From contig CACKEA010000004.1 of the NCBI GenBank assembly GCA_902599045.1, positions 92,195 through 156,194 on the forward strand: 64,000 bases of DNA, in the 5' to 3' direction. A model generated the notes under the pieces. It searched no databases. It saw only the letters and a list, made by a program, of their open reading frames with translations, and was not told the origin of the DNA. A program made the translations under genes and the position numbers. Origin of the DNA: an uncultured Alphaproteobacteria bacterium. Lineage in GTDB: Bacteria; Pseudomonadota; Alphaproteobacteria; HIMB59. Shown here one piece after another: positions 19,520 to 28,273 of this stretch (position 1 is the first letter of the stretch; every line of letters starts with the position of its first letter).

Positions 19520-20350
19520 TCATCTAGTAAATTTCAAAGGCGAATTGTCATTGATATTCCTAAAAATTTTAGGAAATTGCCATTTTAGATCACAATCAGT
19601 ATTTGGAGCTTGTGATTTATCATCCAAATCTTGTTGACAAATAGTGCGAATTTCAAAGCTAAACCTTGTTTTTTCTGATTTTTGCTTAGATGAGCTATGA
19701 AGATGACATCCAGAAAAACAAAGTATTTCCCCTGGCTGGATAGTTACTGGAAGAGTTTTAACTTGTTCAGGTAATTCCTCTAACATCTGAGGGGCAGATG
19801 GATAAGAAAAATCATTTCTTTTTCTATGGTCTAAGTAGGTATTGAGGTCCCAAGTAGATGTAGAATTTTTTACAGGTTTAGAAAAGAATTCAGGATAAAA
19901 AATCATTGTATTTGTTTCGTCAATAGAACTAATAGGTCCCCACCAATTAATTTGTTGATGAATATTTGTTCCCCATGTATCTCGATGTGAGCTAATTCTT
20001 GAAGCCTCTCGGTAATTAAATCTATTTTCAGCAGGTGCAATTCTTATTCTAAACTGGTCCCAATAAGACTTATCATTATAAAAACCTCTTTCTATTAAAA
20101 AACTCTTAAATAGTTCTTTAAAAATCTTTGAATTTTTCAGATTTGATACCAGGTTAGTACTAATTGCTTCACATTCATCTAAATAATGAATTTTTTCTAG
20201 CTCTCCATCATACTCACTACTAATCTCAGTCTTAATTTTTTGAATTAAATCGAGAGTGAATTGTGATTTTTGAAAAACAAAAATTTTTCCTTTAAATATT
20301 TCTTCTTTAAATTTTTTTAAGTCTAAGATCTTTTCTACTGCCTCAAACAT
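19520..20350 (-). CDS. Fe(II)/2-oxoglutarate-dependent dioxygenase (PhyH-like)
   Basis: Putative phytanoyl-CoA-dioxygenase-superfamily oxygenase of 276 residues. The iron facial triad is visible as His122 and Asp124 in SSHRDTWG plus a distal His (216 or 218) in FSGCHLHSS, with Arg229 or Arg235 available for 2-oxoglutarate. Such enzymes hydroxylate small molecules, often as the first demethylation or activation step. Between phosphofructokinase (touching) and soxB (28 bases), it may act on an N-methylated or quaternary amine upstream of sarcosine, but the substrate is unknown. Confidence 0.72.
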   Translation of the reverse strand: MFEAVEKILDLKKFKEEIFKGKIFVFQKSQFTLDLIQKIKTEISSEYDGELEKIHYLDECEAISTNLVSNLKNSKIFKELFKSFLIERGFYNDKSYWDQFRIRIAPAENRFNYREASRISSHRDTWGTNIHQQINWWGPISSIDETNTMIFYPEFFSKPVKNSTSTWDLNTYLDHRKRNDFSYPSAPQMLEELPEQVKTLPVTIQPGEILCFSGCHLHSSSKQKSEKTRFSFEIRTICQQDLDDKSQAPNTDCDLKWQFPKIFRNINDNSPLKFTR

Positions 20351-21433
20351 TTAGTCTATATCGCCGACATAAACTCCTAAAGCAAGTGCAGTTTCAATAA
20401 GTGGGTCTGATCTATCAACTACTTTATAAGTTGATATGCCCTCACTAATTGGAACATCAACAACCTTCCTATCTCTCCAAGCAACCATTCTTCCCATTTT
20501 ACCTTGTGCTATCAAATCAACTGCGTACACACCAAAAGCACTGGCAAGAATTCTATCTCTTGGAGTAGGAGGGGCACCCCTTTGTACATGACCAAGAGAT
20601 GTTACTCTGCACTCTATATCTGTCATTTTCATAATCTCTTCAGACAAGTAATTTCCTATACCGCCAAGTCTTTTTTGTCCGTCTGCAAATTCCACAGTAT
20701 AGCTTCTACCTTCTTCAGTTTTAACGGCCTCAGCAACAACAATTAAAGAGTGAACAATCCCTCTATTTTTCATTTCAGTAAGTTTGTTAACGATCCCTTT
20801 GATCGAATATTTAATTTCAGGGATTAAAATAGCATCAGCACCACCAGCAATACCCGCATTAATTGCAATGTGCCCTGCATCTCTTCCCATAACCTCTAAA
20901 ATCATCGTTCGTTGATGACTGGCAGCAGTCGTTTGAAGGTTATCAAGTGCCTGAGTAGCAACATTTACAGCTGTATTAAATCCAATTGAACTTTCTGTTG
21001 CACCAACATCGTTGTCGATTGTTTTTGGTATTGCAACAATATTTAAATTACCTCGTTTTGCTATTTCTGTAAGAATTGACATACTTCCGTCTCCACCAAT
21101 TACAATCAATCCTTCAAGACCCAACTCATGATATCCATCGATTATTTCTTGGGAGCGGTCTTTAAATTTTCCATCAGGCATTGGAAACTTAAAGGGGTTG
21201 CCCTTACTAGTTGTACCTAAAAAAGTACCACCTTGTCTTAGTAGAGATCCGCTAAAGGTTTGATAGTCGAGCGGTAAGTAAGCCACAGGTCTTTGCATTA
21301 AACCAACAGTGCCGTCACGTATTCCAAGCACTTCCATGTTATAGGTATTCTTTGCTCGAAAAAAAATAGATCGAACGGCAGCATTTAATCCACCACAATC
21401 TCCTCCACTTGTAAGTATTCCAATTTTTTTCAT
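20351..21433 (-). CDS. pfkA: 6-phosphofructokinase
   Basis: Phosphorylates fructose 6-phosphate to the 1,6-bisphosphate, the committed step of Embden-Meyerhof glycolysis. The 360-residue protein has ILTSGGDCGGLNAAV at 6-20, GGDGS at 113-117, PKTIDND at 136-142 and MGRDAGHIA. By the known Gly104/Lys124 rule the glycine in GGDGS points to ATP as phosphoryl donor, while the lysine in PKTIDND is shared with PPi-type and group III enzymes. It starts directly where the ROK kinase gene ends. Glycolytic phosphofructokinase is absent from many streamlined marine alphaproteobacteria, so its presence is informative. Confidence 0.9.
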   Translation of the reverse strand: MKKIGILTSGGDCGGLNAAVRSIFFRAKNTYNMEVLGIRDGTVGLMQRPVAYLPLDYQTFSGSLLRQGGTFLGTTSKGNPFKFPMPDGKFKDRSQEIIDGYHELGLEGLIVIGGDGSMSILTEIAKRGNLNIVAIPKTIDNDVGATESSIGFNTAVNVATQALDNLQTTAASHQRTMILEVMGRDAGHIAINAGIAGGADAILIPEIKYSIKGIVNKLTEMKNRGIVHSLIVVAEAVKTEEGRSYTVEFADGQKRLGGIGNYLSEEIMKMTDIECRVTSLGHVQRGAPPTPRDRILASAFGVYAVDLIAQGKMGRMVAWRDRKVVDVPISEGISTYKVVDRSDPLIETALALGVYVGDID

Positions 21434-22360
21434 TTAGAATTTATCTGAGTCCCACAACCATGCTGCTCCTCTTACGCCGCTAGAGTCACCATGAGTGTTT
21501 CTTAAGATCTTGTTTCTTATTTTATCACTAAAAGTGTATTTAGGAAGAAGTTTTGGAACATTCTCATAAATTCTTGCAACATTTGACATTCCTCCACCTA
21601 TCACAATTACATCTGGATCTATAATACCGATCATTACTGAAATTAATCTTGCAAATCGATCTTCATATAATTCAAATTCTTTTTTTGCTCTTTCATCACC
21701 ATTTGCCTCTAGCGCCACAATCTCTCTTGTTCTGAAGTTTGTTCCATATTTAGAATTAAATATTTTAGTAAAACCTATTCCTGATATAAATTGTTCCGCA
21801 CAAAGAGGTCTTCCACAATTTCCAACCTCGCATTTTGGATTTAATTCATATTCCTCTTGAGTAGGATAGGGAAGTGGTTGATGCCCCCAATCTCCTGCCA
21901 CTTGATTAATGCCTTCTATAACCTTTTTTTTATAGACAAATGATCCTCCAAAACCTGATCCAATGATTATTCCCCACACAGATTGGTAATTAGCACCTGA
22001 ACCATCAATAGCTTCTGAGAGCGCAAAGCAATTTGCATCGTTCATCAATTTAATATCTCTATTTAGACTTCTTTCTAAATCTTTATGGAAAGGCCTATCA
22101 TTTATCCATACACAATTTGCGTTGTTAACCAAGCCTGTCTCTTTTGAAGAAAAACCAGGAATACAGACACCGACAGTGTTAACTGAATTTGTATAACTGT
22201 CAAATTCTTCAATCAGGGATTTTACAGTATCAATACCATTTTCATAATTTTTTTCGTATGTTGATCTTTTTCTTAAAATCTCGTTACCCTCATCATCCAT
22301 GAGAATACCCTCAATTTTAGTACCACCATAATCAATACCCACTTTAAAATTTTTTGACAT
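21434..22360 (-). CDS. ROK family sugar kinase (glucokinase/fructokinase-like)
   Basis: ATP-dependent hexose kinase of the ROK family, 308 residues. The phosphate-binding motif is DYGGTKIEG at 10-18, the catalytic Asp lies in LMNDANCFALSE (Asp108), and the ROK zinc site is seen as His160 with Cys177, Cys182 and Cys187 (CEVGNCGRPLC). The family covers glucose, fructose, mannose and N-acetyl sugars; with pfkA immediately behind, a product entering at hexose 6-phosphate is likely. It is the first gene of the minus-strand run, with its promoter in the 91-base divergent gap 22361-22451. Confidence 0.85.
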   Translation of the reverse strand: MSKNFKVGIDYGGTKIEGILMDDEGNEILRKRSTYEKNYENGIDTVKSLIEEFDSYTNSVNTVGVCIPGFSSKETGLVNNANCVWINDRPFHKDLERSLNRDIKLMNDANCFALSEAIDGSGANYQSVWGIIIGSGFGGSFVYKKKVIEGINQVAGDWGHQPLPYPTQEEYELNPKCEVGNCGRPLCAEQFISGIGFTKIFNSKYGTNFRTREIVALEANGDERAKKEFELYEDRFARLISVMIGIIDPDVIVIGGGMSNVARIYENVPKLLPKYTFSDKIRNKILRNTHGDSSGVRGAAWLWDSDKF

Positions 22361-22451
22361 TATTTTTGTGAACTATTATATGAATATAAAAACATAATAC
22401 ACATATATATTAATTCAATGGTATAACATAACTACTTAGATTTAGTTTTGT

Positions 22452-23459
22452 ATGAAAAAAAAAGTTATTAATTGGGGTATTATCAGTTCAGCAAAAATTG
22501 GATGGGAACATGTTATTCCAGCTATCATAAAATCCAAAAATAGTAATTTATTAGCTATTGCTAGTAGAAGTAAAGGCAAAGCAACAAAAATTCAAAAAAA
22601 ATTTAATATTACTAAAAGTTATGGTTCATATGATGAACTTTATCTCGATCCCGATATTGATATTGTCTATAACCCTTTACCAAATCATTTACATATCAAA
22701 ACAAGTTTAAAGGCTTGTACTCATGGCAAACACATTCTCTTAGAAAAACCACTTTCATTAAAAGCAAAGGATATTAACCCACTAATAAAAGAAGCAGCAA
22801 AACATAAAATTATAATTAAAGAAGCTTTTATGGTAAGACATCACCCTCAATGGCAATGGATAAAAAAATACATCAAATCTGGAAGTATTGGAAAAATATC
22901 AAACATATCCTCAGTCTTTTCTTATTTTAATAAAGACCCAAATAATATTAGAAACATACAAAAATATGGCGGCGGTGCAGTTTATGATATTGGTTGTTAC
23001 CCAACAGTAATTTCGAGATACTTACTGGACAAGGAACCAAAAAGAGTTGTTGCTACTGCAATTAAAGATAAAAATTTTAAGACAGATATTTTATCAACTA
23101 CTTTATTAGATTTTGACGGTGTATTCTCATCTTATACTGTTGCTACCCAAAGTACTAATTCTCAAAAAGTTGTCATTTTAGGAACAAAAAAAACGATAGT
23201 AGTTGAAAATCCTTTTAATGCGATAAAGAGCAAAGCTACAACAGTTGTCATTTATAATGGCCGGTCAATATACAGAAACGATAATACAATAAAAGTGTTT
23301 AAGCCATCTGATCAATACGAACACCAAGTTACCGCTTTTTCTGATCATCTTTTAAAAAAAACAAAAGTTGATTATGATTTAAAAGACGCAAAAAAAAATA
23401 TGAAAGTGTTAGATGCTACTTTTAAATCGATAAAAAGAAGTAAGTGGATTAAAGTTTAA
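22452..23459 (+). CDS. Gfo/Idh/MocA family oxidoreductase
   Basis: NAD(P)-dependent sugar or polyol dehydrogenase, 335 residues. The nucleotide-binding fold starts with INWGIISSAKIGWEHVIPA, a variant of the usual GxGxxG in which serine and alanine replace glycines, as in the dihydrodiol-dehydrogenase-like branch. LLEKPLS contains the catalytic lysine, and GGGAVYDIGCYP matches the substrate-domain segment of the family. It is transcribed divergently from the ROK kinase and its end overlaps the convergent SGNH hydrolase gene by 11 bases. The substrate is not predictable. Confidence 0.85.
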   Translation: MKKKVINWGIISSAKIGWEHVIPAIIKSKNSNLLAIASRSKGKATKIQKKFNITKSYGSYDELYLDPDIDIVYNPLPNHLHIKTSLKACTHGKHILLEKPLSLKAKDINPLIKEAAKHKIIIKEAFMVRHHPQWQWIKKYIKSGSIGKISNISSVFSYFNKDPNNIRNIQKYGGGAVYDIGCYPTVISRYLLDKEPKRVVATAIKDKNFKTDILSTTLLDFDGVFSSYTVATQSTNSQKVVILGTKKTIVVENPFNAIKSKATTVVIYNGRSIYRNDNTIKVFKPSDQYEHQVTAFSDHLLKKTKVDYDLKDAKKNMKVLDATFKSIKRSKWIKV

Positions 23460-24114
23460 TTCTATCTACTATTAAATCAGCTACTTTTTTACCAAAAGTT
23501 TCATGAGTTTTTTTTGACCAGTGTATTGGATCTAGACTTGACGACTTAATATACTGATTACTATCAATTAAATAAATTTTTTCTTCATCAGTAACATGTT
23601 TTAAGGAATTAAATAATTTTTTAGACTTATCAAAAGCTCCCTCCCATTCGATATAGTTTGACCATTGTAAATCATTAGATAGCTCTCCAAGAACTGGAGG
23701 ACAAATTACTACTATTTCTGATAAATTTTGATCATGCCAAGTTCCTTTTCCCGAAAATGTATGTTTGGCAATATTAATAAGTTCTTTGACTCCTTTAGCT
23801 ACTTCATCAGAGGACCTGTTAAATCTTTTTTTTAAATCGTTAGTTCCAAGCATTATTATTATTAAATCAAGTGGTGAGTGGGATAATAAACAAGATTTAA
23901 AAATAGAAGCTCCATTTAAATGAGATCCATCTTGCATATCGTTAACATTAGTAGTCCTACCGGGTAGGGAATCTTCTTTTACAGAACAGTTTAAACGAGC
24001 ATTTGCTAAATGGTTAGATAATTCAATAGGCCATCTTTTTTCATATCTTTTACCCTCATCTTCATCCGTATATCCCCAACTATTGGAGTCACCGAAAACT
24101 AAAATGTTAATCAA
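23449..24114 (-). CDS. SGNH/GDSL-type hydrolase
   Basis: Serine esterase of the SGNH superfamily, 221 residues. Block I is FGDSNSWGY (catalytic Ser11), block II has a Gly in SLPGRTT, block III is MLGTNDLKKRF (Asn for the oxyanion hole), and block V is DPIHWSKKTHE (Asp and His). There is no signal peptide, so it acts in the cytoplasm, possibly deacylating a sugar ester. The start is TTG, overlapping the TGA of the aldo/keto reductase gene; the protein's strand 1 begins right there, so no later start fits. Confidence 0.85.
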   Translation of the reverse strand: MINILVFGDSNSWGYTDEDEGKRYEKRWPIELSNHLANARLNCSVKEDSLPGRTTNVNDMQDGSHLNGASIFKSCLLSHSPLDLIIIMLGTNDLKKRFNRSSDEVAKGVKELINIAKHTFSGKGTWHDQNLSEIVVICPPVLGELSNDLQWSNYIEWEGAFDKSKKLFNSLKHVTDEEKIYLIDSNQYIKSSSLDPIHWSKKTHETFGKKVADLIVDRIKL

Positions 24115-25136
24115 TAGGAGCTAGATGGAGCCCAGATATTGATGTCTCCATCTTTTGCCTTTTGATTAATTTTTTTTATTTCTTCTTTACCAAAGTTCAA
24201 ATTATCAAGAGAAGCAAGACAATCTCTTAGTTGAGTAACAGTCCTGGCACCAATTAAGGCTGAGGTGATGGCTTTGTTATTTAACACCCAAGCCAAGGCC
24301 ATCTGAGATAAATTTTGGCCTCTTTTTTTTGCTAGTTTATTTAAATCATTAATGATCTTTGTATTTTTTTTAGTAATTAATTTTTTACTAAATGAGCTAT
24401 TTTCACTAGCTCTAGTACCCTTAGGTAGTCCGTTTAAGTATTTATTTGATAAAAAGCCCTGCGCTAAAGGGGAGAAAGCGATACATCCTACTCCATTTTT
24501 CAAAAGAGTTTTAGTAAGGCCTTTTTCGATCCAACGATTAATTAAAGAATAAGAGGGTTGATGGATAAATAATTTAATTCCTCTTTGTTTAAGTATTTTC
24601 ATCATTACGTTAGTTTTTTTTTCTGAGTAAGAGGAAATTCCAATATAAAGAGCTTTGCCTGAACGATATATACTTTCGAGAGCATCTGCCGTTTCCTCTA
24701 AAGGTGTATTTGGATCAAAACGATGAGAGTAAAATATATCAACATAATCTAAGTTCATTCTCTTTAAACTTTGATCACAACTAGCAATCACATGTTTCTT
24801 TGATCCCCATTCCCCATAAGGGCCATCCCACATATCATAACCAGCCTTAGATGAAATAATCATTTCATCTCTATATTTTCCTAAATCACTTTTCATAACT
24901 TTGCCAAAATTAGTCTCAGCACTGCCATAGGGTGGTCCATAATTATTTGCTAAATCAAAATGAGTAATTCCAGAGTCAAAAGATTCAAATAATATCTTTT
25001 TAGACTCTGAAGACATTCCATTTCCACCAAAATTATGCCAGAGCCCAATAGAAATTAAAGGAAGCTTTAATCCACTCTGTCCACAATTTCTATATTGCAT
25101 TTTGGTATATCTTTTTGCATTAGCTAAATAACTCAT
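24111..25136 (-). CDS. Aldo/keto reductase
   Basis: NADPH-dependent aldehyde/ketose reductase, 341 residues, most like the L-glyceraldehyde-3-phosphate reductase (YghZ) group. Tetrad residues are visible: Asp61 and Tyr66 in HFDLANNYGPPYG, Lys in MIISSKAGYDMW, and His in DIFYSHRFDP. LIGARTVTQLRDCLASL near the end binds the cofactor phosphate. It overlaps both rbsK (ATGA) and the SGNH hydrolase gene, so it belongs to the same sugar operon. It likely reduces a small sugar aldehyde formed there. Confidence 0.88.
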   Translation of the reverse strand: MSYLANAKRYTKMQYRNCGQSGLKLPLISIGLWHNFGGNGMSSESKKILFESFDSGITHFDLANNYGPPYGSAETNFGKVMKSDLGKYRDEMIISSKAGYDMWDGPYGEWGSKKHVIASCDQSLKRMNLDYVDIFYSHRFDPNTPLEETADALESIYRSGKALYIGISSYSEKKTNVMMKILKQRGIKLFIHQPSYSLINRWIEKGLTKTLLKNGVGCIAFSPLAQGFLSNKYLNGLPKGTRASENSSFSKKLITKKNTKIINDLNKLAKKRGQNLSQMALAWVLNNKAITSALIGARTVTQLRDCLASLDNLNFGKEEIKKINQKAKDGDINIWAPSSSY

Positions 25137-26050
25137 TTTATACTCTCCTCAATTTCTTTTTTGGTTGGCATTGAATTTGCAGCACCTTCTTTTGTCACAG
25201 AAATTCCTGCAACTAAATTAGCAAACTCTATCGATTGTTTATAGGTTTTATTTTGAGATAGAGCGACACTCAGGGCTCCATTAAAGGCATCACCAGCACC
25301 AGTTGTGTCGACGACTGGCTTATTTAACTTAAATGCAGGCATTAAAAATTCTTCATCATTGTTTTTAAAATAACAACCTTTCTCCCCAAGGGTAATCAAT
25401 ATATTTTTTATACCTTTTTCTAAAAAAAATTTTCCAGCATCTTTACAATCATCCTCATTTTCGACAGGCTTATTAAAATAAAAACTTGCTTCAGTTTCAT
25501 TGGGAGTAAAAAAATCAAAAAATTGGAAGTAATCATCTGGTATTTCACTCGATGGAGCTGGATTTAAAATTGTAATACAATTTTGACTCTTGGCTTCTTT
25601 GAGAGCGTACAATGTAACATCTTTAGGAGTTTCTAATTGTGTTAAAAAAATTTTTGAATTTTTTATTATACTTAAACTTTTATCAATTAAATTTTTACCT
25701 ATAGTTCCAGCAGCACCAGGTACGACGTTAATAGCATTTTCCCCTGTTTTTCTATTTATTAAAATACCTGCAGATCCTGTTGATTCATTTTCCTCGATTT
25801 CTAAACCATCGTAGTTGATACCAGTTTCTTTATACAAAGAAATTGCAAGATCTGCATAATTATCTTTGCCTACTTTACTAATAAAAGAAACCTCTCCACC
25901 AGCTCTAGCTGCAGCAATTGCCTGGTTTGAACCTTTGCCGCCAGGTCCAATTATATATCTGTCACCTAATATCGTTTGGCCAGCGACTGGAATGCTATTA
26001 GCAAAAAAACAGATATCTGCTACAAAAATACCAAAAACACAAATTCTCAA
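25133..26050 (-). CDS. rbsK: Ribokinase
   Basis: PfkB-family kinase that phosphorylates ribose at C5, 305 residues. GPGGKGSNQAIAAARAGG (about 36-53) is the ribokinase substrate-binding signature; VDTTGAGDAFNGAL contains the catalytic Asp and anion hole. The start is TTG in a TTGA overlap with the FucU gene, and the N-terminal beta strand RICVFGIFVADI begins there. Position in an operon with a RbsD/FucU mutarotase supports ribose or a related pentose. Confidence 0.9.
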   Translation of the reverse strand: MRICVFGIFVADICFFANSIPVAGQTILGDRYIIGPGGKGSNQAIAAARAGGEVSFISKVGKDNYADLAISLYKETGINYDGLEIEENESTGSAGILINRKTGENAINVVPGAAGTIGKNLIDKSLSIIKNSKIFLTQLETPKDVTLYALKEAKSQNCITILNPAPSSEIPDDYFQFFDFFTPNETEASFYFNKPVENEDDCKDAGKFFLEKGIKNILITLGEKGCYFKNNDEEFLMPAFKLNKPVVDTTGAGDAFNGALSVALSQNKTYKQSIEFANLVAGISVTKEGAANSMPTKKEIEESIK

Positions 26051-26505
26051 TTATTTAATATCCAAACAGAACCATCAGGCTTAACAACTCCTTTAGTTAA
26101 AATAAAGCAACCAAAAGGTCTAGTTTCGTTTGTCGTAATAATTGCAAAAGCTTTTTTGGCTTCCTCGTAAAACTTAAATCTTTCAATTGATCCTATTTTC
26201 CAATTTTCACCTGCAACACTACTAGTGACTTCCATTATTTCTCGATGAACATCATTCACTTCGTCAGGTTTGTTATCGATCTGCATTCTAAGTATTGGAA
26301 ACTCCACAAAACTATCTAGAGGAAATATAGATAATATAGCTTTAGCCGCTCGAGCAGCATCAACTCCGTCTAAACGATGCACTAGCGAATTCATAGAATA
26401 AGCTGGAAAGTTTGAGTCACACAAAATTAGTTTATCTCCATGTCCCATGGCGCGAAGTGTGTGAAGCACCTCAGGTCCTATTATAGGATCTATATTAATA
26501 AGCAT
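26047..26505 (-). CDS. RbsD/FucU family sugar mutarotase
   Basis: Interconverts anomers of a free sugar before phosphorylation. The 152-residue protein shows the family pattern VLHTLRAMGHGDKLILCDSN, with His22 and Asp30 in the active-site region, and a C-terminal FGCFILTKGVVKPDG. FucU (fucose) and RbsD (ribose) are related; length and the MGHGD motif favour the FucU branch, while the next gene, ribokinase, favours ribose. First-to-second gene overlap with rbsK is four bases. Confidence 0.87.
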   Translation of the reverse strand: MLINIDPIIGPEVLHTLRAMGHGDKLILCDSNFPAYSMNSLVHRLDGVDAARAAKAILSIFPLDSFVEFPILRMQIDNKPDEVNDVHREIMEVTSSVAGENWKIGSIERFKFYEEAKKAFAIITTNETRPFGCFILTKGVVKPDGSVWILNN

Positions 26506-26545
26506 AAACCTATAGAACTAAATTAATTAACCATATTCAATATAA

Positions 26546-27562
26546 TTAATTTATATCTACTGGTTTTGAACGTAAATTTTTAACTGTTTCTAATTCTGCT
26601 CGGCGACAAAGTCTAGGTGGTAGCCCTTTTGTCATTAAAAGTAAATCTTCATAAACGATATCTCCCATTTCAAAAAAAACACTCTCTAAAGCACCAGCTC
26701 TATGAGCAGAGAAAAGAATATTTTTCTGTTTTCTAATCGGGTCATTTTTTGGCACTGGTTCTTGAGGAAATACATCTGTAGCAACTTTAATTTTATCTTT
26801 ATTTAAAATTTTATTTAAATCTTGAAAATTAATAACACTAGCTCTGCTTAGGATTAGCAAGCAGGTATCTTTCTTCATTAACTTCAAAAGTTTTTTATCT
26901 ATCATACTCTTATTTTTTGTAGTTATTGTTGCAAGTACATAAACCACATCACAATCTTTAAAAATTTCTTTCAATGACGCTGATTTACATCCATTGGCCT
27001 CTATTAACTTATTTGGGAGCCAAGGATCATAAACTTTAAAATTGGATGTGTATGGCATTAACATAGGCTTAAGACTTTTAGCCAAGTCTCCGAAACCAAT
27101 AAAACCGATTTTGTTATCTAGTAACAAACTACTTCGTAAATTGCTCTCCAAACCATATTTCTCTTTTTTTTGAAAAAAATCTAAATGAACTTTGTGTATA
27201 TCCCGTTTTAAAGAGATTGTTAAACCAACAGCAATTTCCGCAACACTTTGTGCAAAAACAGGAGCTGTAGATAAAACATAAATATTATTTTTAAAACAGT
27301 AATCGTAATCCATGTTATCCATAAAATTACTTTCAACGTTAAAAATTGCTTTTAGTTTTGAAGCCAAAGTTAACATTGACTTTGGGAGATCGGGTTGCCC
27401 AATAATAAAATCAGCCGTTGAAATATGTTGCTTATAAAATTTTAATTTATTTTTACTTGGAGCATTTATTATTTTGAAGTTTTTTTTTAAAAGCTTAATT
27501 TTATTTGGTTTAAAAATTAAGCCCATTTCACGAGGGAACGGATCAACAATAATAGTCTTCAT
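26546..27562 (-). CDS. D-isomer-specific 2-hydroxyacid dehydrogenase
   Basis: NAD-dependent 2-hydroxyacid dehydrogenase/reductase, 338 residues. The NAD-binding turn is IGFIGFGDLAKSL (about 151-163). The catalytic Arg lies in LLILSRASVINFQDL, the Glu in FPQEPVPKNDP and the His in ILFSAHRAGALE, the order expected for the family. The substrate could be glyoxylate, hydroxypyruvate or an aldonate. It leads a five-gene minus-strand operon (this gene, fucU-like, rbsK, aldo/keto reductase, SGNH hydrolase) and is divergent from the lyxose isomerase gene. Confidence 0.86.
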   Translation of the reverse strand: MKTIIVDPFPREMGLIFKPNKIKLLKKNFKIINAPSKNKLKFYKQHISTADFIIGQPDLPKSMLTLASKLKAIFNVESNFMDNMDYDYCFKNNIYVLSTAPVFAQSVAEIAVGLTISLKRDIHKVHLDFFQKKEKYGLESNLRSSLLLDNKIGFIGFGDLAKSLKPMLMPYTSNFKVYDPWLPNKLIEANGCKSASLKEIFKDCDVVYVLATITTKNKSMIDKKLLKLMKKDTCLLILSRASVINFQDLNKILNKDKIKVATDVFPQEPVPKNDPIRKQKNILFSAHRAGALESVFFEMGDIVYEDLLLMTKGLPPRLCRRAELETVKNLRSKPVDIN

Positions 27563-27607
27563 TATATGATTATATCAATTATTTCTATTTTTGATAATCT
27601 AAGTTCT

Positions 27608-28273
27608 ATGAAGCGATCAGAAATCAATGCAGCAATAAACACCGCAAAAAAAATGATGGATGAATACAATTGGACTCTTCCAGAATGGGGCTATTGGTCA
27701 AAAGAAGATTACAAAGATAAACCTGAAATAAGGAAATACTTGAAAGGTCATCAGATGGGATGGGATGTAACTGACTTTGGAAGAGACAATTTTAACAGTC
27801 AAGGCATTACTTTGTTTTGCATTCGTAATGGAGTACAAGGAGTCAAGGATGACAAACCATATGCTGAGAAATTACTTTTTATGCAGGAAGGACAAGAAAT
27901 TCCATTTCATAGCCATAAGGTTAAATTAGAAGATATTATCAATAGAGGAGGGGGAGATTTAGCTATTGAATTTTTAGAAGTAGACAAAGATTTTATAGAA
28001 CTTCAAAAAGAAATTGAGGTTTTGGTTGATGGAAAAATTATAAAAATTCATCCTCATAAACCATTAATACTTAAAAGAGGACAAAGCGTAACTGTTGATA
28101 GAAACGTCTATCATAAATTTTATGCAGTTGCAGGTACTGGTATGGTGATGGCCGGAGAAGTGTCTCAAGTTAATGATGATAACAAAGATAATTACTTCCT
28201 TGAACCAGTTGGAAGGTTTAGTGATATCTTAGAGGACGAACCTGCAATACATCTTTTATGGAATGAAATTTAA
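27608..28273 (+). CDS. D-lyxose ketol-isomerase
   Basis: Cupin-fold isomerase interconverting D-lyxose and D-xylulose, also able to act on D-mannose/D-fructose in known members. The protein (221 residues) matches the E. coli O157 enzyme in length and order: MKRSEINAAI at the start, MGWDVTDFGRDNF, then metal-binding HSHKVKLEDIINRGGGDL and VYHKFYAVAGTG. I chose ATG 27608 over an upstream ATG at 27566 because the family begins with MKRS. TAATG overlap couples it to the PfkB kinase. Xylulokinase four genes away would take up its product. Confidence 0.88.
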   Translation: MKRSEINAAINTAKKMMDEYNWTLPEWGYWSKEDYKDKPEIRKYLKGHQMGWDVTDFGRDNFNSQGITLFCIRNGVQGVKDDKPYAEKLLFMQEGQEIPFHSHKVKLEDIINRGGGDLAIEFLEVDKDFIELQKEIEVLVDGKIIKIHPHKPLILKRGQSVTVDRNVYHKFYAVAGTGMVMAGEVSQVNDDNKDNYFLEPVGRFSDILEDEPAIHLLWNEI

